Source: Monosporascus cannonballus (taxonomy: Eukaryota > Ascomycota > Sordariomycetes > Xylariales). From it: a stretch of DNA of 64,000 nt. Made by a program: the position numbers and the translations under genes. The stretch's first letter is position 1; every line of letters starts with the position of its first letter. Of this stretch, positions 48,356-58,649 are shown in pieces. Under the pieces are notes generated by a model. The model did not search any database. It had not been told where the DNA came from and saw nothing but the letters and a program-made list of their open reading frames with translations. The stretch is from positions 372,001-436,000 of the forward strand of contig QJNS01000021.1 of the NCBI GenBank assembly GCA_004154925.1, read 5' to 3'.

Positions 48356-51266
48356 GCCAATAGGTTAGGAGCTGTCTGCTGTCTTGACCATGCGATTTCG
48401 ACTCTACAAGTCGAGCTCGAGTAGCGAACCGTAACTACCAGCACCAGAATTACAGCTGATATGGGATGACACGCGAAGGTAGTCTCTAGTCCCTCCAATA
48501 CCTTATCTTGTTCGCCTCGGACATCTGAGGCCCAACGAACATCCAATATACAGAATCGAAGAGTTTACCCTATTTCAAATAGAGCTTGAGCGAAGTGAGT
48601 CCAGTCCAGAGAACCGAAGCCACAGGTACTGTGACGGTGCTAGAGAGGGAGGTAACAGCTGAGGGTGCTCAGTAATGTGTGTTTAGTGCGTGTTACAACT
48701 GACGGTCCGAATGCAGGGGAGAAGCAAAGTAGGTCTGAATCGGCAGAAGGTTGGCTGCTCTATACTTAGTTGGCCAGTCCAGCAGCGATAGAAATCTGGT
48801 ATATGAATACTATAGGTATGACGGGAATGATGCTGAAATTCGTAAAGTCGATAGTCGAAAACGAGTGGCGAGTGTCCGGGAGAACAATCAACGGCAGAAT
48901 GTAAAGAGAGATACAAGAATGGAGGGAGAATCGCGTATTGGGATGGATACCCGGTAAGCCAGTAAAAGACAATTGACCGTGATTAAAAGAGTGGAAGGGA
49001 GAATGGAGATTATGCGCGAGTGTGAATCAATCCAAGTTGGGACGCAAGAAGCCGCCACACGCACTCTGTGACCTTGTATATATATTATTGACCCTTCTCG
49101 TTGTGCATGACCTGTGGGGGGAAGCGGGGAGGTGCATTTTGAATAGGGAGGAAGTGAGGGACCGGAATGCATTGGGTGGGCGGCATCTCGGGGACTATAA
49201 CACCCATAAGGTGGATGTTCATCACTCCACTTGCGGTAATCCGTTTAAGGATGGTGAATTCGCGAATCGTTATCTTGGACGGTGGTACAACAGGATAAAT
49301 TCCCAAGGCCAGTCGAGTAAGGGAATGAATGAGACCACAAGGAAACGGGTGTGAGGGACATAGCTGGGTGATTATGTCTTGGTAAACCCCGGCAATCATT
49401 GTTGTCCCCGGCAATGTCGACTCAACTTGCTAGAGTACATCAGCCGTACCCGCCCTGCTATAGCGTCCGAAGCCGCGGTCCGTAAAATGACAAGGACAAG
49501 TTCAAGACCTCGCGCGTGCAGCAAGAAGTCGTCCGAAGGATACCATTGGGCAAATGAGGCCGTATGTGATCGCCAATTAAGCTTAACTGAAGACACATGG
49601 CTGTGGACAACCCCCTGTCCCGTTGCAGCGCACCCATAGATATATGCCCGTATTCTAATTAAGCCAAAATCGGGGATAGATAGAAGGCAAACATTATTCG
49701 AGATTAGCGAACACCAATCAAGCAAGGGGAATGCTTCAGTCCAGTCGGATATGCTAACTGACTCTCCGATATGCTGTGATATTTGCTCATATGCTTTGCG
49801 TTGGACTGCCCAGCACATGACTTATGATCCTGGACGAATGCGCGTGGATTAATAACGAGAACTTCTGGGCATGCTGGAGGCGCCGTTCGAAATGAGGCAT
49901 CCGCACTTTGGTGTTGGCGGGAGCCGTGCGAGGTAAGAAGGCGGCTTCAACGACCACCAACTGATCCGAGTCGTGTCTTTCGGCACAGAGAATAGATTGC
50001 CAGGAGGGTCTGTCACTTGTGCACCCGCATGCTGCAACCCGGCAGCTATCTGTCCAACGAGGCTCTCATGCAGCAATCGATGGAATGCACAGAGGCTTGG
50101 TACCGTCAACTCGAGCTTCCGGGCCAACCAGAATCTGACGGACCGTCCAGGGTTCCAGAAACACAGGCCGAGAGAGGTGTAATTCACAATTGTCCGATTG
50201 TCCAGATGGGCACCGGCTCCCGTTGAATATAGCGATGGATTATTGCAGACTGTAACAATAGACTAGCTCTGAGGTTAAACGGGAATACGCTTAAACGAAT
50301 TCACGCGTGCCGCGACGATCATTGAAGATGTTTCCAAGTCAAGGATCGTTTGAATGGGCCGGGGTTGTAGGTTGTTACCTGGTAACCTAGGTCGATCTAC
50401 GGACGAGTTCGGCAAGAAAGATTCCAATGAGAAATGCATAAATAGCAAACACCGGGTCTAATAAAACTCCTATAACTATCCAAGCGGAAAGCGGAGCATT
50501 GCCGAGAGGGCAGATCTCTTTCGTTGGAAGCGAATTTCCTGGTTGCTCACCATGTGGGTCTGGATTGCGGGAACGATTTTAGTTAGACCTTTGGGTGGTG
50601 GAGCTTAGATATTGCCGTTTGTGGTGCTTGAATTCCAACTTCCAGCTTTACGATTGGCTGCATCCCTTGCGAGAAAAACCAATCCCCCGTGGCTTGAGCT
50701 TTAGTTACCCCCAAACACCCTGGAAGTCATGTCCGTCTGTCATAAACGACAGCTTTTGGGGATACGTAAATCTTGTACGCCTTGCATAATAATAAAACGA
50801 CGGAACCATTTCCATCATAGTAGGCACGGTGATGACTGAAGAATCCCCCATAACTTTTGTCCTCCCTTGCGTCATGCAAACCACTCGAGTATGCCGCTTC
50901 TGGTAGACTGGAACTCGGCCCCCTGTCACACTGGAAACCATACCAAACCCCGGTTGGTGGTTTCGGGAACTGGAGCTTCTCATGTCCCCCCGAGAAGTTG
51001 AGCTCGGGTCCCCTGATCCAGCGCAATATCTGGTAAACCGGAAAGGTCAAACCAGTTGTTCTGGTCCGGCATCGTTGCGGATATACTTACCTGTGTCTAT
51101 TCGTGCTTCGAAGCAGCATACTAACTGCTTTTCAAGGCTTAAGAGATCTGTATTATAATGAGCCGGTAACTGCAGTGTCTAAAAATCCCACAGACATATT
51201 GTGGTACACAATAGCATCACAAGAGCCTAACTGACTACTCCTTCGATTCTGCTCAACATATCGACA
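48356..51266. other. Upstream region of the GPCR gene and unassigned island DNA
   Basis: About 2.9 kb of GC-balanced sequence that should hold the GPCR promoter and 5' leader. Minus-strand frames at 49396-49818, 49849-50187 (LVGQIAAGLQHAGAQVTDPP) and 50727-51050 are moderately long but show no family motif or splice pattern. I cannot support a gene. Confidence 0.4.
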
Positions 51267-51751
51267 AAGATGACCCCCCATCCGCGCTCCACCCCATCAA
51301 CGCTCCACCCAATTTTGAAGTCATCACTATACCAACCTCTCCATACAAATAACAATATCTCAACAACTACTTAATTAAATGATTCCATATTAAATAAAGC
51401 ATATAATAATATAATCTAATTTGACTTTGTTATTTTCTTCGCTTTAGAAAAGTTCGTTTTGCTATTAATTTTTCCGAATAACGGTAAAACGTTCTTTTGT
51501 AAAGAGCTTTAGTCTTACCTTTATTTTCTTAACCGCGATTGTTTTTACGCAATCCTTATTTGGCTCGGGCTATATTTTCTTATATTTCTTAAGTTTCCCT
51601 TTTTTTTAAGGGTTATAATTAATTAATATAAATTTCGGCGGTGGAAAATTGGATAATTGTATCGTTAGAGGATTTAGCGAACTTACAAAATTAAAAAAAA
51701 AAATACCGTAAGATTCCCGTACGTTAAATTAATTCTTATTAAGTATTTTTC

Positions 51752-51881
51752 TGCTATGGCTGCACCGTACCATCACGCCACCAGGGCAAAAGATCGGTGG
51801 AATGATCGCAATTGTAGCAATCATCCTGGTGCTTACAGCTGCATATATACTGGAGCTCTTACGGGTGACCAGGGCGTAACA
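51752..51881 (+). mobile_element. 130-bp short LTR-like element, copy 2, with perfect TSD
   Basis: TGCTATGGCTGCACCGTACC ... GGGCGTAACA, flanked on both sides by TTTTC (51747-51751 and 51882-51886), a perfect 5-bp target duplication. It is GC-balanced inside AT-rich RIPed sequence and itself shows no RIP decay. TG...CA ends, a 5-bp duplication and an internal ATATATA suit a very short solo LTR (TRIM-like) better than a MITE. Confidence 0.8.
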
Positions 51882-52262
51882 TTTTCGAATTGGATTAATT
51901 TTTTAAATAATTTAAACGTTTTAATTCTTAAAGTGGTTATTTGGCCAAAAAGTCGAGACGTTTTAAAATACATATCGATTTTAAAGCAGATATATTCATA
52001 AATAAATCTTTCTCCTCAGGTACGTATTATGTAATATTTTGGTTTTTTTAATAAAACGTAAATTTGGTCGTTTCCACTTTTTTCTAATATATTTTAAAAT
52101 TATTATAATCTCTTTTATATTTTTATAAACGTTTAAAAAACTCGGTTTTATTTTATTATTTCGGAAACCCGTTTATAATAACGTTTAAAAAACTAATAAC
52201 GGTATTTCTGTTCGAACATAATCTTTATATTTATATTAAAAGTCAAAAATATAAAACGATAT

Positions 52263-52394
52263 TGTTATGGCTGCACCATACCATCACGCCACCAGGGCAA
52301 AAGATCGGTGGAATGATCGCAATTGTGGCAATCATTCTGGTGCTTACAGCTGCATATATACTCTGGAGCTCTTACAGGTGACCAGGCCGTAACA
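52263..52394 (+). mobile_element. 130-bp short LTR-like element, copy 3
   Basis: 132 bp, TGTTATGGCTGCACCATACC ... CAGGCCGTAACA. It differs from copy 2 at a handful of positions plus a 2-bp insertion after the TATA-like run. Flanks gatat (52258-52262) and aatat (52395-52399) fit a 5-bp duplication in which one side suffered a G-to-A change. Confidence 0.78.
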
Positions 52395-53399
52395 AATATA
52401 AATAAACAGGAAAATAACATATATTTTATTTTGAAAATTTATTTATATGAATATCTAGATAGTATAGTTATTATAGCCTAAATTATCAATAACCTTTATT
52501 TATTCGAGTTTTTCGGTTTAATATAGAATAATAAACCCTTACGAAATTATTTTAAGCCAATTTCTATATTTATTTAACTGTTTTCTAATGTAATAAAATA
52601 TTAATTTTCGTATATTGTATCGTTGAAATTAATAAAACCATTATTATTATAAGTTAATACCATTAAAAACTATAAAAAAAATAATACTAAACGTTCGTTA
52701 ATATTAATATACATAGTTATAGTAATTTACTTTTTTTGAACGTATTTTTCAAAAAGAATCATTCTGTAAATGAAATAATTTTATAGATAATATTTATTGC
52801 TTTAATTTCGTTTACGTTATATTTGTTTTTTTATTTAACAATTTCAAGTTTCGGCAAAATTAAACGTTCGAATATAACGTAAATAAAACCGGAAAATGTT
52901 ATTTAAACGTTTATAATTAATCGTTATATCGTTTAAAATTCGGGTTTTAAAATAATAATATAAAAATCGGGTTATTTACTTTTTTTAAGCGTTTAAAATT
53001 ATTATTATTAATTAAGAAATATTATACGTATATTATACGTATAAGCGGACTCGTAAATACGGCAACGTATAACTTAATTAACTTTATATAATACCTTTAT
53101 TAATTGAAGGGGTTTTTTAGATTCGTAATAATTTTTAACAATTTTTATCGAATTTTTCTTTCGTTCGTATACCTTAAATACGTCGTAAAATATTTTTTGT
53201 TGTTAACTTAGTAATCTCTAAAGGCTAAACGCAAAGATTTTTTACGTATTACTATGTTAATCGCTTACATCGTACAGAATTAAACGGAAAGCTATCCTCT
53301 TGAAGGCGATAAAGCGTTAGCTCTTACAATTTTTTGATGGTATGTGATATTCTTTTTTTATTCGCCTACACTGACCCAATTAACTTTTTCAGGAAAAGT

Positions 53400-53830
53400 T
53401 ACTTTTAGCCATACCTATTTTGCGCTATGATATATATACCAATACCGATTATTATTATAAATTGCTATATTATATTTAGCATAACGAAACCTAGTTTATC
53501 GAGCTCGTTGCCGATTTACAATATCATTACCTGCAACTTAAAGCCCTATTTACCGAATACCGTAATAAAAGTGCCCTAGATAAGCCTGATACCTTGAAAC
53601 AGACTTTTTCGACATTTTCCGATATTGATTAATAGGTTTTTCCATATTATTAATACGAGAAAAGTTCGTTAAAGCTTTTTGCCGCCCGTTAAAAAATAAC
53701 CCGAAATATTAAACGCCCTTAATAACTAATTCTTTACGGAAAGCAATTACGTTTCGATATAATTTCCATATAGGTTTACTTTATTTTTGCAAAAAGAAAC
53801 AGTTAATAATGATAATATAAGGTAAAAAGT
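53400..53830 (+). pseudogene. Coding remnant inside the 4.5-kb TIR element, family unknown
   Basis: Plus-strand frame with protein-like composition, broken only by codons that could be RIPed CAA/CAG/CGA: FIELVADLQYHYLQLKALFT, then EYRNKSALDKPDTLKQTFST and FSDID followed by TAA TAG, and further KSSLKLFAAR. I do not recognise it. It is the best candidate for what the transposon encodes. A second protein-like piece (INFIRDNGIKKRLSVISYDI) lies at about 54720-54790. Confidence 0.4.
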
Positions 53831-54157
53831 TGTATATAAAGGTTTGAGCTGCGTTACGCCGAAATTCATAATTTTATTTAAATTTAGATTTTCGTTAATT
53901 ATCGAAATTAACGTTATTTATGTTAAGGTTGTATTTATGGGTAATTCGAGATATTATGATCGTTTTTTCCATTTGATTTTTAAAGAATTTGCGGAAGGCG
54001 TTTTTGTATTTATTTCTTTTTTTCGATTTTTTCCGAACTAATAGGATCCGTTTTTTTGCCGTTTACTCAGTATTAAAGAATAAAACGATGGAATTATTAG
54101 CCTAAACGATTTGATTTACCTTATTATTAGGCATTAAGAATTTTACAATTTGATTAA

Positions 54158-54360
54158 TGTGAGAATACAGCCCCTATGAGGATGAGGCTGGTAGCCGACC
54201 AGCCACCGATCAGCCACCGACCCACTTACTAGTATAAATCCATCATCTGGCAGCTAGTGGGAAACGCCAGATGGAAGTAACCTAATACACTTACTTGGAA
54301 TCTGCTCTACGACTGGTCGGAGATCACCTCACCCAGCTTACAGCTATCCATTATCTTACA
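54158..54360. mobile_element. 203-bp solo LTR-like element with perfect TSD
   Basis: Starts TGTGAGAATACAGCCCC and ends CCATTATCTTACA, with ends that are inverted copies (TGTGAGAATA versus TGTAAGATAA). It is flanked by ATTAA on both sides (54153-54157 and 54361-54365). A TATA-like tagtataaat lies mid-way. GC-balanced inside the RIPed 4.5-kb transposon. No coding capacity. Confidence 0.8.
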
Positions 54361-55870
54361 ATTAAAAGGTAAGGAAATACCTTTAGTATTTTTTCAATTA
54401 GTAAATTATTTTGTTATTTTTTAATTTTTTCGAGCAGTACCCATTATTATTAAATTTTTTAGCGTAATTGTAAAAATAAATATAACGAAAAGAAAAGGTT
54501 ATCGAAAAATATATAATATGGAAAGTTATAAGTGTTTTTGAGCTTATCGATAAGGAAAATAATTAATCGCTAAATTGGATTTAGAAAACCGTTATTTTTC
54601 TTTTCGCTTTTTTTTCTTTTCGCTCGTAGAACACCTATAGAACCTCCACCTTTACCTGGATAATAGCTTAGTTATATCAAAAATAACTCGTAAAAAGCTA
54701 AGACCTGAATCTTAAAGCCAGTATTATTAACTTTATTCGGGATAATGGTATTAAAAAACGACTTTCCGTAATATCTTACGATATACTTATTTACGTTAAT
54801 ATTGCTCTCGAGAACGTAAAATTCGAAAGTTATTCGTTATATTTATTTAACCTATTTATTATAACATTTAAAAAGTAACTTAAATTAACGTTCGTAATCC
54901 TAAATCCGAAACTTTTGATAAAAAGCCTATTATCGATTCCGAAAAAGAAAAGCTAATAATTAAGTGATACAAGATATATTCCGAGCCAATTTAATACGCG
55001 TTAACCAACGTTTTTTGTGATCATATATATAAATTATGATAAAGAAAAATAAATATAATTTTTGGATATACGTATCGTATTATTAATAACCCCGAACGTA
55101 TAGTTTTTCTTTTTTTTATTCGAATTCGAAATTATTCGTTAATCGTATTATTTTTTAATTAACCAACATAAAATAAATAGGAAAAAATTTTTAATAAAGT
55201 AAGTAATAACGGTTTTACTTGAATTTCGTATTTATCGAAAATTAATAACTTAAAATAAGTCCTAATTAATGGATTAGGCCGCGCGTTAAGGCGAAAAGTG
55301 GTTTTATTTATAAGATTTTTTTTATACGCGTCAGGGTTTAACTATACTGCAGGGGTTTGTAATTTTATTTCAAGGTTTGTAACTTTCCGTTTCCGTCCCA
55401 TTTTGCGTTAATTTTGCACTGAAAACTTACAGGAAATAAAGTGTTAAGCGGAAGGAAAAGACAGGAATATCGTTGGCGTCAACACTCAAAATACCTTCGC
55501 ACTCGCGTTTCTATGCTGTAGCGCAACTTAGTGGGGCCTTAGTGGGCGTTGTTCGGGGCTACAGTGGGCTCACTTTCCGTATTAAGCCTAGAACCTTCTG
55601 AAAAATTGTTAGCCGAGACGTCTTGTGGCCTTCAAGGGGATATATCGTTCGAAAACGCAAATTTTGGCGAATAAGAACATTTTTTTTAATTTTTAAAAAC
55701 GTTATTAAAAAGCTTTTTATAGAGAAAGAAATCAGTAAATGGATTAACGCGTAATGCGGTTGTGGGGTGGCGCGTTAATGGGATGAAGCGCGGATGGGGG
55801 GTCATCTTAGTCTTGACTGTGGCGAGGTGCAGTTACCTGTAGCACCCCGATTACCCAGGTAGTTGAGCGT

Positions 55871-56090
55871 TGTGAGACCCTGACATCACACACAGAAGCA
55901 TATAACTGAAGAAGAAGTGTATTAAAGGTTGCCTGACCTCTAGAAGGTCTTCCATAGAAGGTGAAGGTGGTGAACCCTCCTTAAATACAGATAAAAACAG
56001 TGATAGCCAAGAGATAAGAATACCGAAGTGGCCGAAGCTATTTCCACTAGCCGGTTAGCGAACTAAGCCATGGCGTTGTTAGGTTCAACA
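55871..56090 (+). mobile_element. 220-bp solo LTR with perfect TSD
   Basis: Starts TGTGAGACCCTGACATCACA and ends GTTGTTAGGTTCAACA, with inverse ends TGTGAGACC / TGTTGAACC. It is flanked by AGCGT on both sides (55866-55870 and 56091-56095). A TATA-like ccttaaatac lies mid-way. Length suggests a Copia-type or TRIM LTR. Its last about 65 bp recur at 32216-32287. Confidence 0.82.
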
Positions 56091-56415
56091 AGCGTATACA
56101 CACTCACGAATGCATTGTTTTGGTCGTACTTTTTATGACGATAATGGAGCCCAGAAATAATTTGTCGTTTTCATCTATGTAACTAGCCTCCTCGACATGA
56201 ATCACGCTGGCATCAAAGGAGGGTGAATAGTGTTAAATACCCGCTCCACGTGTTGTTCGGGTAAAAATTGGCTTGAGTGTTACTTGAATCATTACCTCCT
56301 GACCATACCCGCCATATCGCCGACCGTCGTAACCCAGAGTATTACATTAGCCAGTATTGAGCCTTGAGGCCAGCTTAGATCCTAGTGCAAGGTGCCAACA
56401 GGCCCGTTTACCACT

Positions 56416-58649
56416 TCAGAAGACGTACCTAGACCGTATAATAGGAATCGGGTCGCTTGTCTCCAAGCACTCGATCTCTTGAGGGCCCTTGCCTTCGAAC
56501 AAGTAGTCGCGCTCACCGCCTCTCCTCTTCTTGTTTTCGGCCCGAGTAGCGTCGTCATCAGCAGACTGCCACCGAAGAGGAAGACGATCAGGTATGCCAT
56601 CACGACCCCGTGGCCCTCCAGATAGGATGGCCCGTTCCTGTATATATTAGAGTTAATTATACAGTTCAGGCTGCCCCAGCCGATAACGAATCCTGTGTAG
56701 CACGTTCTGTTAGTTGAATCTGTTATCCACGTGCTTGGAATTATACAGCATCTCATATAAGGCATATGTCTGAGAGTTAAAAGCCGCAGAGGCACTCACC
56801 AAGTACCATACCTCGTTTATAGACGCCCTCGATATTGTTTGCCATCCAAGTGATAGTATTGGAGATGCACGGATAGATGCCGGCAGCACCTAAAAACGTC
56901 CCGGCGTACTTGACTCGTGGGCCGGAGAAGCCGAGAAGCATGGCGAATCCGGCAATTCCCAATGAACTGACGAGGATATTATATACCCCACGTTGACCGG
57001 TCCTATCTGAAAGTATCCAACTAGAACAGTGAGTAAGGCGCCAACAGCGTAAGGCGGCACAGTCAGCAGCTGAACCCGGATAACATCAGCGCCTATGCCG
57101 AGTCCTTGGACGATCGAGGGAAGAAAAATGGTAAATGCGTAGATCGGCATGAGGCAGCCTGTGTACACGAACATTCCGAACCAGGTCTTCCAGTCCTTGA
57201 GCGCCATGACTAGGTAATCCATCTTGCATTCCTCGTGACCTGCGGAAGATTGTTGATTTAGTTTGAGCCGGTGGATGACTCGAGCGCGGTCGTCGACTGA
57301 TAGGAAGTTAGCCCCGTTAGGGAAGTCGTGTACCATCCAGAACGATGCCATGCCGAAAACAATTGGCAAGAGACCTTCCAAAGTGAAGATCCATTGCCAA
57401 CCGCGCAGGCCCGCCATACCATCCATGCGTTCAATCCCTGCAGCCAGGAGTCCGCCAAAGGAGCCTGCTAAAGCGGCAGCAGAGAAAAAGATTGCCTATG
57501 GCGTATGAGCGACTCAATCTTAAGATAGAGGGAATGGTGAAAATACCCCCCGGGCACCGAACTCGGAGCGCTTGTACCAGCATGAGAGATAATAGTTGAC
57601 TCCTGGGAAAAGTCCACCAGACAATCATGTTAGTAATTGCTTATATCAAGCTGTTTGATAAGCTTAAGGTGGTTTTCTGCATCATGCCCAAGAGCTACAA
57701 GCTGGCTGGTATCGACCAGACTTTCCACCACACACCCCTAGCCCATGCCACAAGAGGTGGTACTAACTTGAGGAGCTGCTTACATTCTGCCAGGCCAAGA
57801 AGCCAACGGGCGGCCGCAAGTTCGCTGAAGTTTTGACAGAAGCCCATACCAGTCATAGAAGCACCCCACAGAATCCTTGTGTTGCACGAGGTCGGTCCTT
57901 TCAAAGCAAATACCTAGTCAGGGTAGCACGACTTACATGATGGTTGGGATGAATAGTGAGGGTCTCCACTTCTTCAATAAGACGTTGGTAAGAGGCTCGA
58001 CTATTACGTTTAGTATCCCCGGTCAATGTTCGAATCTATGGTTCGCCATCCTTCCACTAGAGACTTAAATGAGAGATGGGAAAGGGTTACAAGAGGCCAA
58101 ATCCGAGGGGAGTACTCTGGTAAGTGGTTAGCGAGCTTTTAAATTAAGCTTAGCTTTTGTAAGTGCAGGTTTAGTCAGGGGGTTGTTCAATCTTCTAACC
58201 TACTACAGAGGGAGTAGGGAATGAAGAAAATGGACAGAGAGATCTCAAACTGATCGCCCGTGAGATTGGTGTCATGTGCCAAACCTGCAATTTTGGCGTT
58301 GCCAATATTGATACGGTCCAGGAAGGCAAGGATGTAGAGCACGCAGAGCTATGAGTAATTTGTCAGTATGTAAGCTCTCACCACGATAATGACGGGAAGG
58401 GTGAACGGATGAAGGCGCACCCAAGGAAGCAAGGCCCAGTCTAATTTACGAATCAACCTGCGCTCTTGGCAAGACTGTCAGTTTATACCTTGGTCATAAA
58501 ATCAATGAGGCCTGTCGTGATCTTACAATGTTTAGCCTCTCTTCGAGTGTAAGGTGTACATCTAGATCAGGCGGGAGAACTGAGCGGGGACTGGTCTGGG
58601 CGCCAGCAGGTGAGAATCCCCGAAGCGAGGTCTTCTCGATGTCGCACAT
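56416..58649 (-). pseudogene. MFS anion:cation symporter (Dal5/allantoate permease-like), frameshifted
   Basis: Remains of a plasma-membrane transporter of the Dal5-type MFS family (uptake of organic anions such as allantoate or nicotinate; substrate here unknown). Start at 58649 (MCDIEKTSLRGF...). Recognisable parts in order: EERLNI (exon 1), RKLDWALLPW (exon 2), LCVLYILAFLDRINIGNAKI (TM1), FEPLTNVLLKKWRPSLFIPT, ARWLLGLAE (TM4), LFPGVNYYLSCWYKR, FSAAALAGSFGGLLAAGI, GWQWIFTLEGLLPIVFGM (TM6), KDWKTWFGMFVYTGCLMPIY, RGVYNILVSSLGIAGF, FVIGWG and VMAYLIVFLFGG (TM12), then the usual charged tail. Several introns are intact. Defects: phase mismatch between exons 1 and 2 (58527/58457), no AG acceptor before the LFPG exon (about 57635), a one-base loss at 57010-57012, and another near 56543. 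No RIP stops. It could be true decay or assembly indels. Confidence 0.85.

Larger units (their letters stand above)
51267..55808. mobile_element. 4.5-kb DNA transposon with about 44-bp terminal inverted repeats, RIPed inside
   Basis: The left end aagatgaccccccatccgcg... (51267) is repeated in inverse at the right end (to 55808). About 40 of 44 positions agree, and most differences are C/T transitions. No target duplication is evident. The interior is mostly AT-rich and stop-filled; 55340-55640, near the right end, is GC-balanced. Coding remnants are given separately. Superfamily unknown: length and GC-rich TIRs do not decide it. Three unmutated small elements sit inside it (51752, 52263, 54158). 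Confidence 0.75.
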
